Assembly (NCBI GenBank): GCA_903813345.2
Contig: CAIIXF020000011.1
Location: forward strand, 35,810,166-35,874,165
Source of the DNA: Owenia fusiformis
Taxonomy: Eukaryota > Annelida > Polychaeta > Sabellida > Oweniidae
Length of the DNA stretch: 64,000 bases
Direction: 5' to 3'
Positions 34,201 to 46,200 of this stretch are shown here, in pieces (the stretch's first letter is position 1; each line of letters opens with the position of its first letter). A program made the translations under genes and the position numbers. The notes below the pieces were generated by a model. It ran no database searches. It was given only the letters and a program-made list of their open reading frames with translations, and was not told the DNA's origin.

Positions 34201-37200
34201 CAGGTTTTACAGGGGCCCTTTGTCAGTACAGGACAAATGTTTGTTCATCTAGCCCCTGTATGAATGGGGGTCTCTGTAGCCAAGTAGGGGAGAGCTATGT
34301 TTGTACCTGCCCACTCACTTTCTCAGGTATGAATAACAAAAAATATTTGATTTTTTTATGAACTTAGGAACAACCTGCAATAAAAAATACTCAAAATAGT
34401 CCAATTATGGAATATAAAAATATGAAAATTAATGTAATGAAATGAAATATAAACTTATTGATTAACCTCTTGAATCCCAGGCTCTAAAATTGATTGAAAC
34501 CAGAAAATTTTTCATTTTTTGTCACCTTTTGACATTTTACTACATACCTTTACAACTTTAGATGCTCAACTTAGTAAAATTAGATGGCAGAGATCATTTC
34601 TACATGTTTTAAAACAATTTTTGTGTAAATTGGATGAAAATTGTTCAAATAAGAGCAATTTTTGTGAACAATTTTGTCCCTCTGGGTTTCAAGGTCATTT
34701 CTGAGGTGACGAGAAATCTCATCATTCTGGGTAGTCAAGAGGTTAATATTAGTATTAGTATTTTGCTGTCATACTTCCCTTCTCATATTTCATCCTTCCC
34801 CATTCCCTGATTTATATATTGATATATTCGGAGAGTGTAATCTCACCTACCTGTATTTACCTGTTAATTGATTACAGGTATGCACTGTGAGGCTGAGGCT
34901 GCATGTAATAGCTCACCTTGTATTAATGGGGGCTCATGTGTAGAAGACACCCCTGGAGTCACCACATGCCTCTGTACTGACGAATACATGGGGCAATACT
35001 GTGAACATCGCAAACCATGCTCCATGTTACCATGCTTGAACCAGGGTGAATGTACCGATCTGAATGAGGTCTCCTACTATTGTACATGTCCATTCGATTA
35101 CACAGGATCACATTGCGAGACTTTCCTACCATGTGCCTCAGAGCCTTGTTTAAATGGAGCTTATTGTTCAGAACAGGCTGAAAACTTTCTTTGTGTGTGT
35201 CGCGAGCATTATACTGGTATTCACTGCGAGACTGCACTCCCTTGTGTCTCCTCACCGTGTTTGAATGGAGCTACATGTGAAAACTCAGACTCTGGATTTG
35301 TATGTTCATGCAAAGCAAATTATGGTGGGAGTCGATGTGAACAATATCTTGCATGCTACAGTGGTCCATGTCTTAACTCAGGAACATGTCAAAACACGGG
35401 AACAACATTTCAGTGTGAATGCCCCATTCAGTATACAGGATCACAATGTGAGACCTACCAGGCTTGTTACAGCAGTCCTTGTCAGAATGAAGGAGTATGT
35501 GTCAACACAGGGGATACATTTAGGTGCGAGTGCACTGAAGGATATCTGGGTGACACGTGTGATGTGGCATCACCATGTCAAAGTCAGCCTTGCAAGAATA
35601 GTGCTATATGTAAAAATGAGGGGGATTCCTTCACTTGTACCTGTCAAATACCATACATAGGAGAGACTTGTGACCAGGTAAGATGTATGACTCAAAAACG
35701 TTTTCAATTTGATTTTATTCCATTCAGATTCTCTTAGCCAATAAATAAGAATTTTATATTTAAAAAAACACTACGAAGGTAACTTTTGCATGGATGAGTC
35801 AATTTCAAAAATTAAACACAACTTCTGTTTAGAAACCCTCATAGAAATATATTAGATTATTGAACAGTCATATAACATTATTTTCAGATCAATTGGTGTA
35901 TTAGTACCCCATGTCTGAATGGTGCTTCGTGTGATTTATCAGCAGATAGCTATCAGTGTAACTGCCTAGCTGGATATACAGGGAATACATGTGATGACAA
36001 GGTAGACTCTTGTACAGGTGAGGCCCTCTAGCTTAATGTTTGTGTGTTTATGTGGAACAAGTATTGTACTTGTGCAGTTGCCGGACCATTGGGATTTCTG
36101 CCTGGTAATATGAATCATGAAAAGTTCAAAATGGAGATGATTTGATAAAATATGTTTGGTTTGCTACTCTGTCGAGTAATGCTATGTTATTAGTTTTAAG
36201 TGTAAATGATAATTCACTTATGTTTGGCATATGATCCAAAGCCCCAAGCCCAAGTCAGTTAGCTTCGACCATGGTCAACTTACTTGTGCAGCATGTAATT
36301 CTCTAATACTGTCTTATTGTTAACATGTTTAGGTGATGGTTGCTATTTTGGGACAACCATCGAACCAACTGGATGTCTATCTAAGCCCTGTTTACATGAT
36401 GGGGTCTACTATGAAGACAGCCTTGGAGTATTCTGTGAATGTAATATTATGTCACCACCAAAAGTGGTGACATATTGTTATGGTCTCCGTTTTTTTTGCG
36501 ATGGCGGTTGGTGGTTGGCGTCCGGCGGTTGGTGGTTGGCGTCCGGCGGTTGGTGTCCGGCATCTGTAACAATTTCTTACAACTTCCTATAACTTAACAA
36601 ATACTGTTTAGACTGACTTCAATTTTTTTCTAAATCATCTACATGTTCTCAGAAGTTCAAATCTGACTTTAGATTTGACATTTGACCTTCAATGACCTTC
36701 TCAAGGCCAAAAAGGTCTTTTTTCAACTTGCTTCACATTGACTAAATTTTTTTCAAAATCATCTACATGTTCTCAGAAATTCAAATCTGACTTTCGATTT
36801 GACTTTAGATTTGACATTTGACCTTCAAATCTGACTTTAGATTTGACATTTGACCTTCAATGACCTTCTCAAGGTCAAAAAGGTCTGTTTTCAACTTGCT
36901 TCAAATTGACTAAATTTTTTTTTCAAAATTATCTACGTGTTCTCAGAAATTCAAATCTGACTTAAGATTTGACATTTGACCTTCAATGACCTTCTCAAGG
37001 TCAAAAAAGGTCAAAAAGGTCTGTTTTCAACTTGCTTCAAATTGACTAAAAAAAATTTTCAAAATCATCTATGTGTTCTCAGAAATTCAAATCTGACTTT
37101 AGATTTGACTTAAGATTTGACATTTGACCTTCAATGACCTTGTCAAAGTCAAAAAAGGTCAAAAAGGTCTTTTTTCAACTTGCTTCAAATTGACTAAATT

Positions 37201-40200
37201 TTTTTTTCAAAATCATCTACATGTTCTCAGAAATTCAAATCTGACTTTCGATTTGACATTTGACCTTCTCAAGGTCAAAAGAGGTCAAAAAGGTCTTTTT
37301 TCAACTTGCTTCAAATTGACTAAATTTTTTTTCAAAATCATCTACATGTTCTCAGAAATACAAATCTGACTTAAGATTTGACATTTGACTTTCAATGACC
37401 TTCTCAATGTCAAAAAAGGTCAAAAAGGTATTTTTTCATCTTGCTTCAAATTGACTAAATTTTTTTTCAAAATCATCTACATGTTCTCAGAAATTCAAAT
37501 CTGACTTTAGATTTGACTTAAGATTTGACATTTGACCTTCAATGACCCCATCAAAGTCTAAAAAGGTCAAAAAGGTCTTTTTTCAACTTGCTTCAAATTG
37601 ACTAAAATTTTTTTTCAAAATTATCTACATGTTCTCAGAAATTCAAATCTGACTTTAGATTTGACATTTGACCTTCAATGACCTTCTCAATGTCAAAAAA
37701 GGTCAAAAAGGTATTTTTTCATCTTGCTTCAAATTGACTAAATTTTTTTTCTAAATCATCTACATGTTCTCAGAAATTCAAATATGACTTTAGATTTGAC
37801 ATTTGACCTTCAATGACCTTCTCAAGGTCAAAAAAGGTCAAAAAGGTCTTTTTTCAACTTGCTTCAAATTGACTAATTTTTTTTTTCAAAATCATCTACA
37901 TGTTCTCAGAAATTCAAATCTGACTTTCGATTTGACATTTGACCTTTAATGACCTTCTCAAGGTCAAAAAAGGTCAAAAAGGTCTGTTTTCAACTTGCTT
38001 CAAATTGACTAAAAAAAAATTTCAAAATCATCTACGTGTTCTCAGAAATTCAAATCTGACTTTAGATTTGACCTAAGATTTGACATTTGACCTTCAATGA
38101 CCTTCTCAAAGTCAAAAAAGGTCAAAAAGGTCTTTTTTCAACTTGCTTCAAATTGACTAAATTTTTTTTCAAAATCATCTACATGTTCTCAGAAATACAA
38201 ATCTGACTTTAGATTTGACATTTGACTTTCAATGACCTTCTCAATGTCAAAAAAGGTCAAAAAGGTATTTTTTCATCTTGCTTCAAATTGACTAAATTTT
38301 TTTTCAAAATCATCTACATGTTCTCAGAAATTCAAATATGACTTTAGATTTGACTTTAGATTTGACATTTGACCTTCAATGACCTTCTCAAGGTCGAAAA
38401 AGGTCAAAAAGGTATTTTTTTAACTTGCTTCAAATTGACTAATTTTTTTTTCAAAATCATCTACATGTTCTCAGAAATTCAAATCTGACTTTAGATTTGA
38501 CATTTGACCTTTAATGACCTTCTCAAGGTCAAAAAAGGTCAAAAAGGTCTGTTTTCAACTTGCTTCAAATTGACCAAATTTTTTTTCAAAATCATCTACA
38601 TCTTTTCAGAAGTTCAAATTTGACTTTACAAGTTCTCAGAAATTCAAATCTGACTTAAGTTTGAACTCATAATATTGTGAGCAACTAGGTGGTGACATTT
38701 TGTCATGTTAATGCCTTGTTTTATTATTAACATGTTTAGGTGATGGTTGCAATCCTGGGACAACCATAGAGCCAACTGGATGTCTCTCTAAGCCCTGTTT
38801 ACATGATGGGGTCTACTATGAAGACAGCCTTGGAGTATTCTGTGAATGTAATACTGTCTTATTATTAACTTGTTTAGGTGATGGTTGCAATCCTGGGACA
38901 ACCATAGAACCAACTGGATGTCTCTCTAAGCCCTGTTTACATGATGGGGTCTGCTACGAAGACAGCCTTGGAGTATTTTTTGTGAATGTAATACTGTCTT
39001 ATTATTAACTTGTTTAGGTGATCCCTTATAAAAAATTCAACCTTGAAAGTCCGAATTTAAACCATTGCACAATCATTGCACAATCATTGATCCAATCATT
39101 TATGCAACAATGCCAACGGTTACAATGCAACCATTAAAAACTATGGCAATATTGTCTCAATACAACACAAAATAATTATATTGGTCTTTAAAATATATTT
39201 TAAAATGTATGTATTTCATGCATACGTGTCAGAATTTAAATGGTTTGATCAAAAAGATATTTAAAGTATTGAAATAGTTAAGTAAACTTGTCTTGTGAAT
39301 GAAAATATATTGAACCAATTTCCATCTAACCTTGAAGGATGGTGATTGTCTCACTCGCATGTATATTATCTAGATAGCAGCAATGCTAAGGCATAGCAAA
39401 TCCCCTTGCTGCCATGACTATCATTTTTACAAAATCCCTCCGCTACTTTTTAAGTTATTGCAAAAACATTTGAAATAATCTTGATTCGGTCAAGTCTTGA
39501 ATTTTACAAATTCAGACACTTATACTTCACCTTGTAATCATCACAATTATAAAGGAAGTAAAATGTGTCTGGAAGGAAGAAATCCTTCAATTTGAAAATA
39601 ATCTGATTATTGATTTGATATTTTTATTTGAAAATGCAATCAGACATTACAGGATGTGTTTCAAATAATTAAGTTGATAAGCATAACTTTAAAAACTCTG
39701 ATTACAGTAAGACTCGGTCTCTCTAGTTTGATTAGAGTCTGCTTTGAAGGATGTGTCTAAAGAAACTTTATTAATCCATTAATCCATAAACAAAACAAAA
39801 ATAATTTGGCAAGGCAAAAACAAACCTTATTACAGAGAAACTCTCAGTTTGATTAGAGTTTTGAAAAATAAGCCCCGTTTTTTTATTTTTCAATTGACAC
39901 ATATTATTTAAACTGAAAACGCCTTTCAGTACAAATGCCCTGCCCTAGTGAATACAGTAAAACCATGGACTTTCAATCTATTGAATCCCTATGGTGAAAC
40001 TAAATAAATAAAAATGAAATACAAAAATTCTGAAAATATTATTTTCAGTTTCATATACTTGCTATTTGAGATTTCTTAGCACTTATTGAAGCAATTGAAT
40101 AAATAAATAAACCCTCAATGAACTATGAACCCTATTTCTGGTCAAGCATTTTAATTAGCCGTTCAACCGTTTTAATTAGCTGTTCAACCGTTTTAATTAG

Positions 40201-43200
40201 CTGTTCAGCCTTTTTAATTGGCTGTTCAAGCATTTTGATTTGCCTAAACCCATGAGAATATTAATATGTAGTAGGTATTGTTGTGTTGAGCATTATTATA
40301 AATTTGCCAAGAAAGAACATGGTAATTAAATCTGTTATGAATAATGTGTTTCACACATAAATATACAGTCAATATCAAAATAGTTCTCGTGTTTGTATTT
40401 TTTAAATTTAAGTGAGTCATACTCTTGATGTAAGTCTGTAAGTTGTTAACTACACATATATGGATACATTTGAAAAAACATTCTCACTAAATAATTGGAG
40501 TTCTTTTCATAATTAACATTAAAGATGCATCATTTTGGCCATATCAGATAAAGGGAAACAAACAAACTTATCAGTCTTACAGACTGGGCATTATGTCTCA
40601 TAGCTACTATATAGAAAGCACATTACTATAAAAATGTTAATTCTGTATACAAAGTTTTTAAATCTGTATGTTAAGTGATATGGATTCTCCATTATTTTTT
40701 GAAAGGCATTTTATTCTATAATAGATTTTTTAATAGAAATATGAGACATTTTTTTAAACATACCCCATTATATATTAATTATGGACAGAAATCATGTATA
40801 AGTCATTGCGCATGATAAGATCACGTGATTCAGTTTAATCGGGCGCTTCCAAATTGGTTATAGCAGGGGGAAGAAGGAGGTACAGATTCTGGATACTTGC
40901 TTAGGAGGATGGCTGATGAACATGCCAATATTGTGTTGAATTTTGCCAATAGTTAACTGAATACTGCCAATAGCTTAATGAATACCGTCAATAGTTAAAC
41001 GAATACTGGCAATAGTTTAATGAATACTGGAAAAAGTTATTGAATACTGCCAATATTATAATGAATACTAACAATTACAGGGTGGTCCAAAAAAATTGGA
41101 ACATTTGTTAATTGAACACAAAACATTTATTTTTCCTCTAAAATGCACCAAAATTTCACTGAGCATAGATCAGTCACTTATCTCTCTGATGAAAAGTTTA
41201 TAGGTGCAAATCACAAAGTTAATGCATTAAACTAGTCAATGTTTGATATGACCCTCTTTTCTTAAATATACACTTGTCAATTTCGCAGGTACTTTTTCAA
41301 GTATTCTTTATTTCAAAGCTTTAATGAACATGTTGATTGCTATACACATTTTATAAAATCATATTTAGTTGACATGAGGTATTAACATCTATGGTTTATT
41401 GGGAAACTATTGTGTTATTGTCAACTTAAGAATACCCTAAATTATTAGACTCCAGATTGAAAATCTGGAGTCTATTGTTTTTGCCAGTATTCTTATTCTT
41501 ATTAGACTCCAGATGTCAATCTGGAGTCTATTGTTTTTGCCAGTATTCTTCTTATTATTATTATTTTTCTTTAAGAGTTTTTTCAATAACTATAAGGTAT
41601 CCAGTAAAGATCATAATACAGTATATTTAGGTTCAGTATCTAGTTGGTGGGAAATTGGGTCAAATTTTTATCTAGGTCAAAGGTCAAGAACTAGGTCAAA
41701 TCCAGTACTTTGTCACTTTTTTCGATTTTCTCAGTCGTCCTTCAATATTTTCGATCCGGTTTTTTTTTCATTGTGTTCCTCATAAAAAAGTAGTATGAAG
41801 AAACACGATTTAGATTTTTGATATCTCGAACCGATTTCGAGATATCAGTGTCCGAAGACGAGGTCCGAAAAAAAATTCTCCGAATCAAATGTCCAGGATA
41901 TTAGTCTTATAGAAAATTTTCTCAGGATTCCGAATCTGAAAACCAAATTTAGATTGGACTTCCGGTTCAGAAGTTATGGCGTTTTGAAAGCTCAAAAATC
42001 GCTAAATTTGGTGCCCATGTTAATTCAATGGGAAAAAATATTTTTTTGAAGTGAAAAATACGAAATATAGACTGAGTTCAGCTTAATATAATGATAGCTT
42101 TTAAAAAAATGGGACCTCAAAAGCCATCTAGCTTCAAAATTTGGACCCCAAAATGCCTAGGTCAAAATCTAGGTCAAATTCGAGGTTTTTCCTTATTTTT
42201 GCGATTCTGACACTACAGATTAATTATATTCTTCGAAATTTTGTATACATGTAGACAAGAGTGTGCTTATAGTGTTAGCCTTTTGCCGTCAGGAAGTATT
42301 TTGCCCCACTTTTGAGATATGGTGTCCAAAAAGTAGGTTAAAATAAAAAATTCTCCAAATTTAACGTTTGAGTTATGAAGTAAGTATAGAATTTTCTCAG
42401 GAATCCGAATCTACAAACCAAATTTCGATCCCACTTCCGGTTCAGAAGTTATGGCGTGTCCAAAAAGTAGGTCAAAATAAAAATTCGCCAAATTTAATGT
42501 ATGAGTTATGAATTAGGGGTAGAATTTTGTCAGGAATCCGAATGTTTAAATCAAATTTAGATCCGACTTCCGGTTCGGAAGTTATGGCGTTTTGAAATTT
42601 CGGAAAATCGATCTGATGGTATCCTGATAGAAAGTCAAGAGTAGAGAAAAAAATATTGAAAAATTCATCCATCCTTCCTATCTGATCCTATCCTATCCTA
42701 TCCTTCCTTCGTATCCTTTCCTTCCTATCCTTCCTATCCTCTCCTATCATATCCTTTCTTCCTATTCTGTTCTATCCTATCCTTCTTTCTTATTCTATCC
42801 TATCGTTCCTTCCCATTCTATCCTATCCTACCTTCCTGTTTTATCCATCCATCTTATTCTGGATGACTCAGCTTATTCTGGATGACTCGGCTTATTTTAG
42901 ATGACTGGGCTTAAAAAAGTCTGGATCTGGAGTCTGAAATTGAACTTCGTTCAATTTCCCAAGTCTAGTTATTATTCTTCTTCGGGAGTTTTTTCAGTAA
43001 CTATGGGGTATCCAGTAAAGACCATAATACAGTTTATTTAGGTTCAGTATCTAGTTGGTGGGAAATTGGGTCAAATTTTTATCTAGGTCAAAGGTCAAGA
43101 ACTAGGTCAAATCCAGTACTTTGTCACTTTTTTCGATTTTCTCAGTCGTCCTTCAATATTTTTGATCCGTTTTTCTTTCATTGTGTTCCTGATAAAAAAG

Positions 43201-46200
43201 TAGTATTATAAATGTCGATTTAGTTTTTTGATATCTCAAACCGATTTCGAGATATCGGTGTCCGAAAACGAGGTCCAAAAAAAATTTCTCCGAATCAAAT
43301 GTCCAGGATATTAGTTTTATAGGAAATTTTCTCAGGATTCCGAATCTGAAAACGAAATTTAGATCAGATTTCCGGTTCTGAAGTTATGGCGTTTTGAAAG
43401 CTCAAAAATCGCTAAATTTTGAGCCCATGTTAAGTCAATGGGAAAAAAGATTTTTTTGAAGTGAAAAATACGAAATATAGACTAAGTTCAGCTAAATATA
43501 ATGAAAGCTTTTAAAAGAATGAGACCTCAAAAGCCATCTAGCTTTAAAATTAGGACACCAAAATGCCTAGGTCAAAATCTAGGTCAAATTCAAAGTTTTT
43601 TCTTATTTTTGCGATTCTGACACTACACTTTAATTATATTCTTCGAAATTGTGTATACATGTAGCCAAGAGTGTGCTAATAGCGTTAGCCTTTTGCCGTC
43701 AGAAAGTATTTTGACCCACTTTTGAGATATGGTGTCCGAGAAGTAGGTCAAAATAAAAAGTTCTCCAAATATAACATTTGAGTTATGAATTAAGAATAGA
43801 ATTTTCTCAGAAATCCGAATCTGCAAACCAAAATTCGATCCGACTTCCGGTTCCGAAGTTATGGCGTGTCCAAAAAGTAGGTCAAAATAAAAATTCGCCA
43901 AATTTAATGTATGAGTTATGAATTAGGGGTAGAATTTTGTCAGGAATCCGAATGTTTAAATCAAATTTAGATCCGACTTCCAGTTCGGAAGTTATGGCGT
44001 TTTGAAATTTGGGAAAATCGATCTGATGGTGTCCTGATAGAAAGTCAAGAGTAGAGAAGAAAATATTGAAAAATTCATCCATCCTTCCTATCTGATCCTA
44101 TCCTATCCTTCCTTCGTATCCTTTCCTTCCTATCCTATCCTCTCCTATCATATCCTTTCTTCCTATTATGTTCTATCCTAACCTTCTTTCTTATTCTATC
44201 CTATCGTTCCTTCCCATTCTATCCTATCCTACCTTCCTGTTTTATCCATCTATCTTATTCTGGATGACTCCGCTTATTCTGGATGACTCGGCTTATTTTA
44301 GATGACTGGGCTTAAAAAAGTCTGGATCTGGAGTCTGAAATTGAACTTCGTTCAATTTCCCAAGTCTAGTTATTTTTATTTAAGAGTAGGAAAGAAAGAA
44401 CATGTCAGAGGTGAGCGATTGCATAACCCGTACATCTACTAAACTGACAAAATCATTGTTTCCACTTTTCAGTAGAGGGGAAACTGACTAGTTATTCACA
44501 AGGCTTTATTAAAGACCACCTCTAAGAACACATGATATATCATTTGTGTTCTGGGAAACTCCTTTATTATACTGATATACATATATTGATATATTAAATT
44601 AATATTATTCATATTAGAACAAGAAAGGGGAGGGGGTTCATTTACCAGTCAAAACAGACTGCCCTGGCCTCTTTCTGGAGAATATTTAATCAGTAATATA
44701 TCCAACAATAGCCATCAAAATATGCTTGATACACATCAATTTGGGTAAAAAAATGTTGAATATGTTCATACATTTGATTTTCCAAGACAAACATATAAGT
44801 AGTTTGTTCAAGCTGAATTTTTAATCAAGATGGCTTGGACAAAATTAAACGAACAGCAAAGTGAATGAATCATTTCAAAACTGAGTCCCAGGCTTCAACT
44901 TGTAATTCAGGAGAAAAGGGGTCATATCAAACATTCTCTAGTTTAATGCATTAACTTTGTTGTTTGGTCCTATAAACTTTACATCAGATAAATAAGTGAT
45001 TGAACAGTACTCGGTAAAATTTTGGTGCATTTTAGAGAAAAAATAGCGATTCTGAGTTCAATTATCAAATGTTCCAATTTTTTTGGACCACCATGTAGTT
45101 CATTGAATACTGGCAATAATGTTATGAATACTGGCAATAGTTTATTGAATACTGCTAATATTATAATGAATGCTTGCAATAGTATAATGAACATTGCCAG
45201 AAGTGTCACTTTTATGAACACTTTTAGAAGTTTGATGAACACTAGATATGGTAATTTTAATTGTGTAAATAATGTAATTGACAGAGAACTAAACTTTTAG
45301 TAATTTTTTACTATAATAAACATGCATGTATGTTTGCAGAAAAAATATCTTAATATACTGTTGTTGAATAGAGGTACATTCAAATCAATACTTAAAGATA
45401 ATTTTAATTCAGGTAAAATGATAAGTTCAATTATCAAATGTTCCAATTTTTTTTGGACCACCCTGTAGTTCATTGAATACTGGCAATAATGTTATGAATA
45501 CTGGCAATAGTTTATTGAATACTGCTAATATTATAATGAATGCTTGCAATAGTATAATGAACATTGCCAGAAGTGTCACTTTTATGAACACTTTTAGAAG
45601 TTTGATGAACACTAGATATGGTAATTTTAATTGTGTAAATAATGTAATTGACAGAGAACTAAACTTTTAGTAATTTTTTACTATAATAAACATGCATGTA
45701 TGTTTGCAGAAAAAATATCTTAATATACTGTTGTTGAATAGAGGTACATTCAAATCAATACTTAAAGATAATTTTAATTCAGGTAAAATGATAATTTTTT
45801 GGAACGATACTGATTCAGGATGGTTGCAGGGGTTGAACTATGCAATCATTGAACAAAACATATTGCAACCATTTACATTTCAATGCGAAATGGTTGCAGT
45901 TTACAATGGTTGCAGATTACAATGATTGTCGTTGAAAAAGAGTTGACTTCACTTGGTTGAACGCAATGGTTGCACAATGATTGCTTATCATTGTACAATG
46001 GTTTTTCCTTTGATCTTAGTAGTTGAAACAATCAGTATTCAATGATTGATGGAAATGGTTTAAATTCGGACTTTCAAGAATTTTTTATAAGGGATGGTTG
46101 CAATCCTGGGACAACCATAGAACCAACTGGATGTCTCTCTAAGCCCTGTTTACATGATGGGGTCTGCTACGAAGACAGCCTTGGAGTATTCTGTGAATGT

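Larger units (their letters stand above)
39023..46093. mobile_element. 7.07-kb non-autonomous DNA transposon, nested, in an EGF exon copy
   Basis: The terminal inverted repeats start CCCTTATAAAAAATTC and include TTGAAAGTCCGAATTTAAACC. They lie at 39023-39064 and, inverted, at 46053-46093. The host sequence GTGAT|GGTTGC is split exactly, with AT on both sides as a likely 2-bp target duplication (as in ISL2EU-type elements, tentative). The subterminal regions are full of CAATGGTTGCA-like motifs in both orientations. Only short frames exist, so it cannot encode its own transposase. It contains a further nested element at 41078-45095. Confidence 0.8.

Noticed and set aside
34519-34704. 61-codon frame between EGF exons 9 and 10
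   Set aside because: The phases of exons 9 and 10 join directly and no EGF pattern is present. It is intron sequence.
35265-35660. 131-codon plus-strand frame
   Set aside because: It overlaps the seven-EGF exon in another frame. The EGF frame has all cysteines and both splice phases in order.
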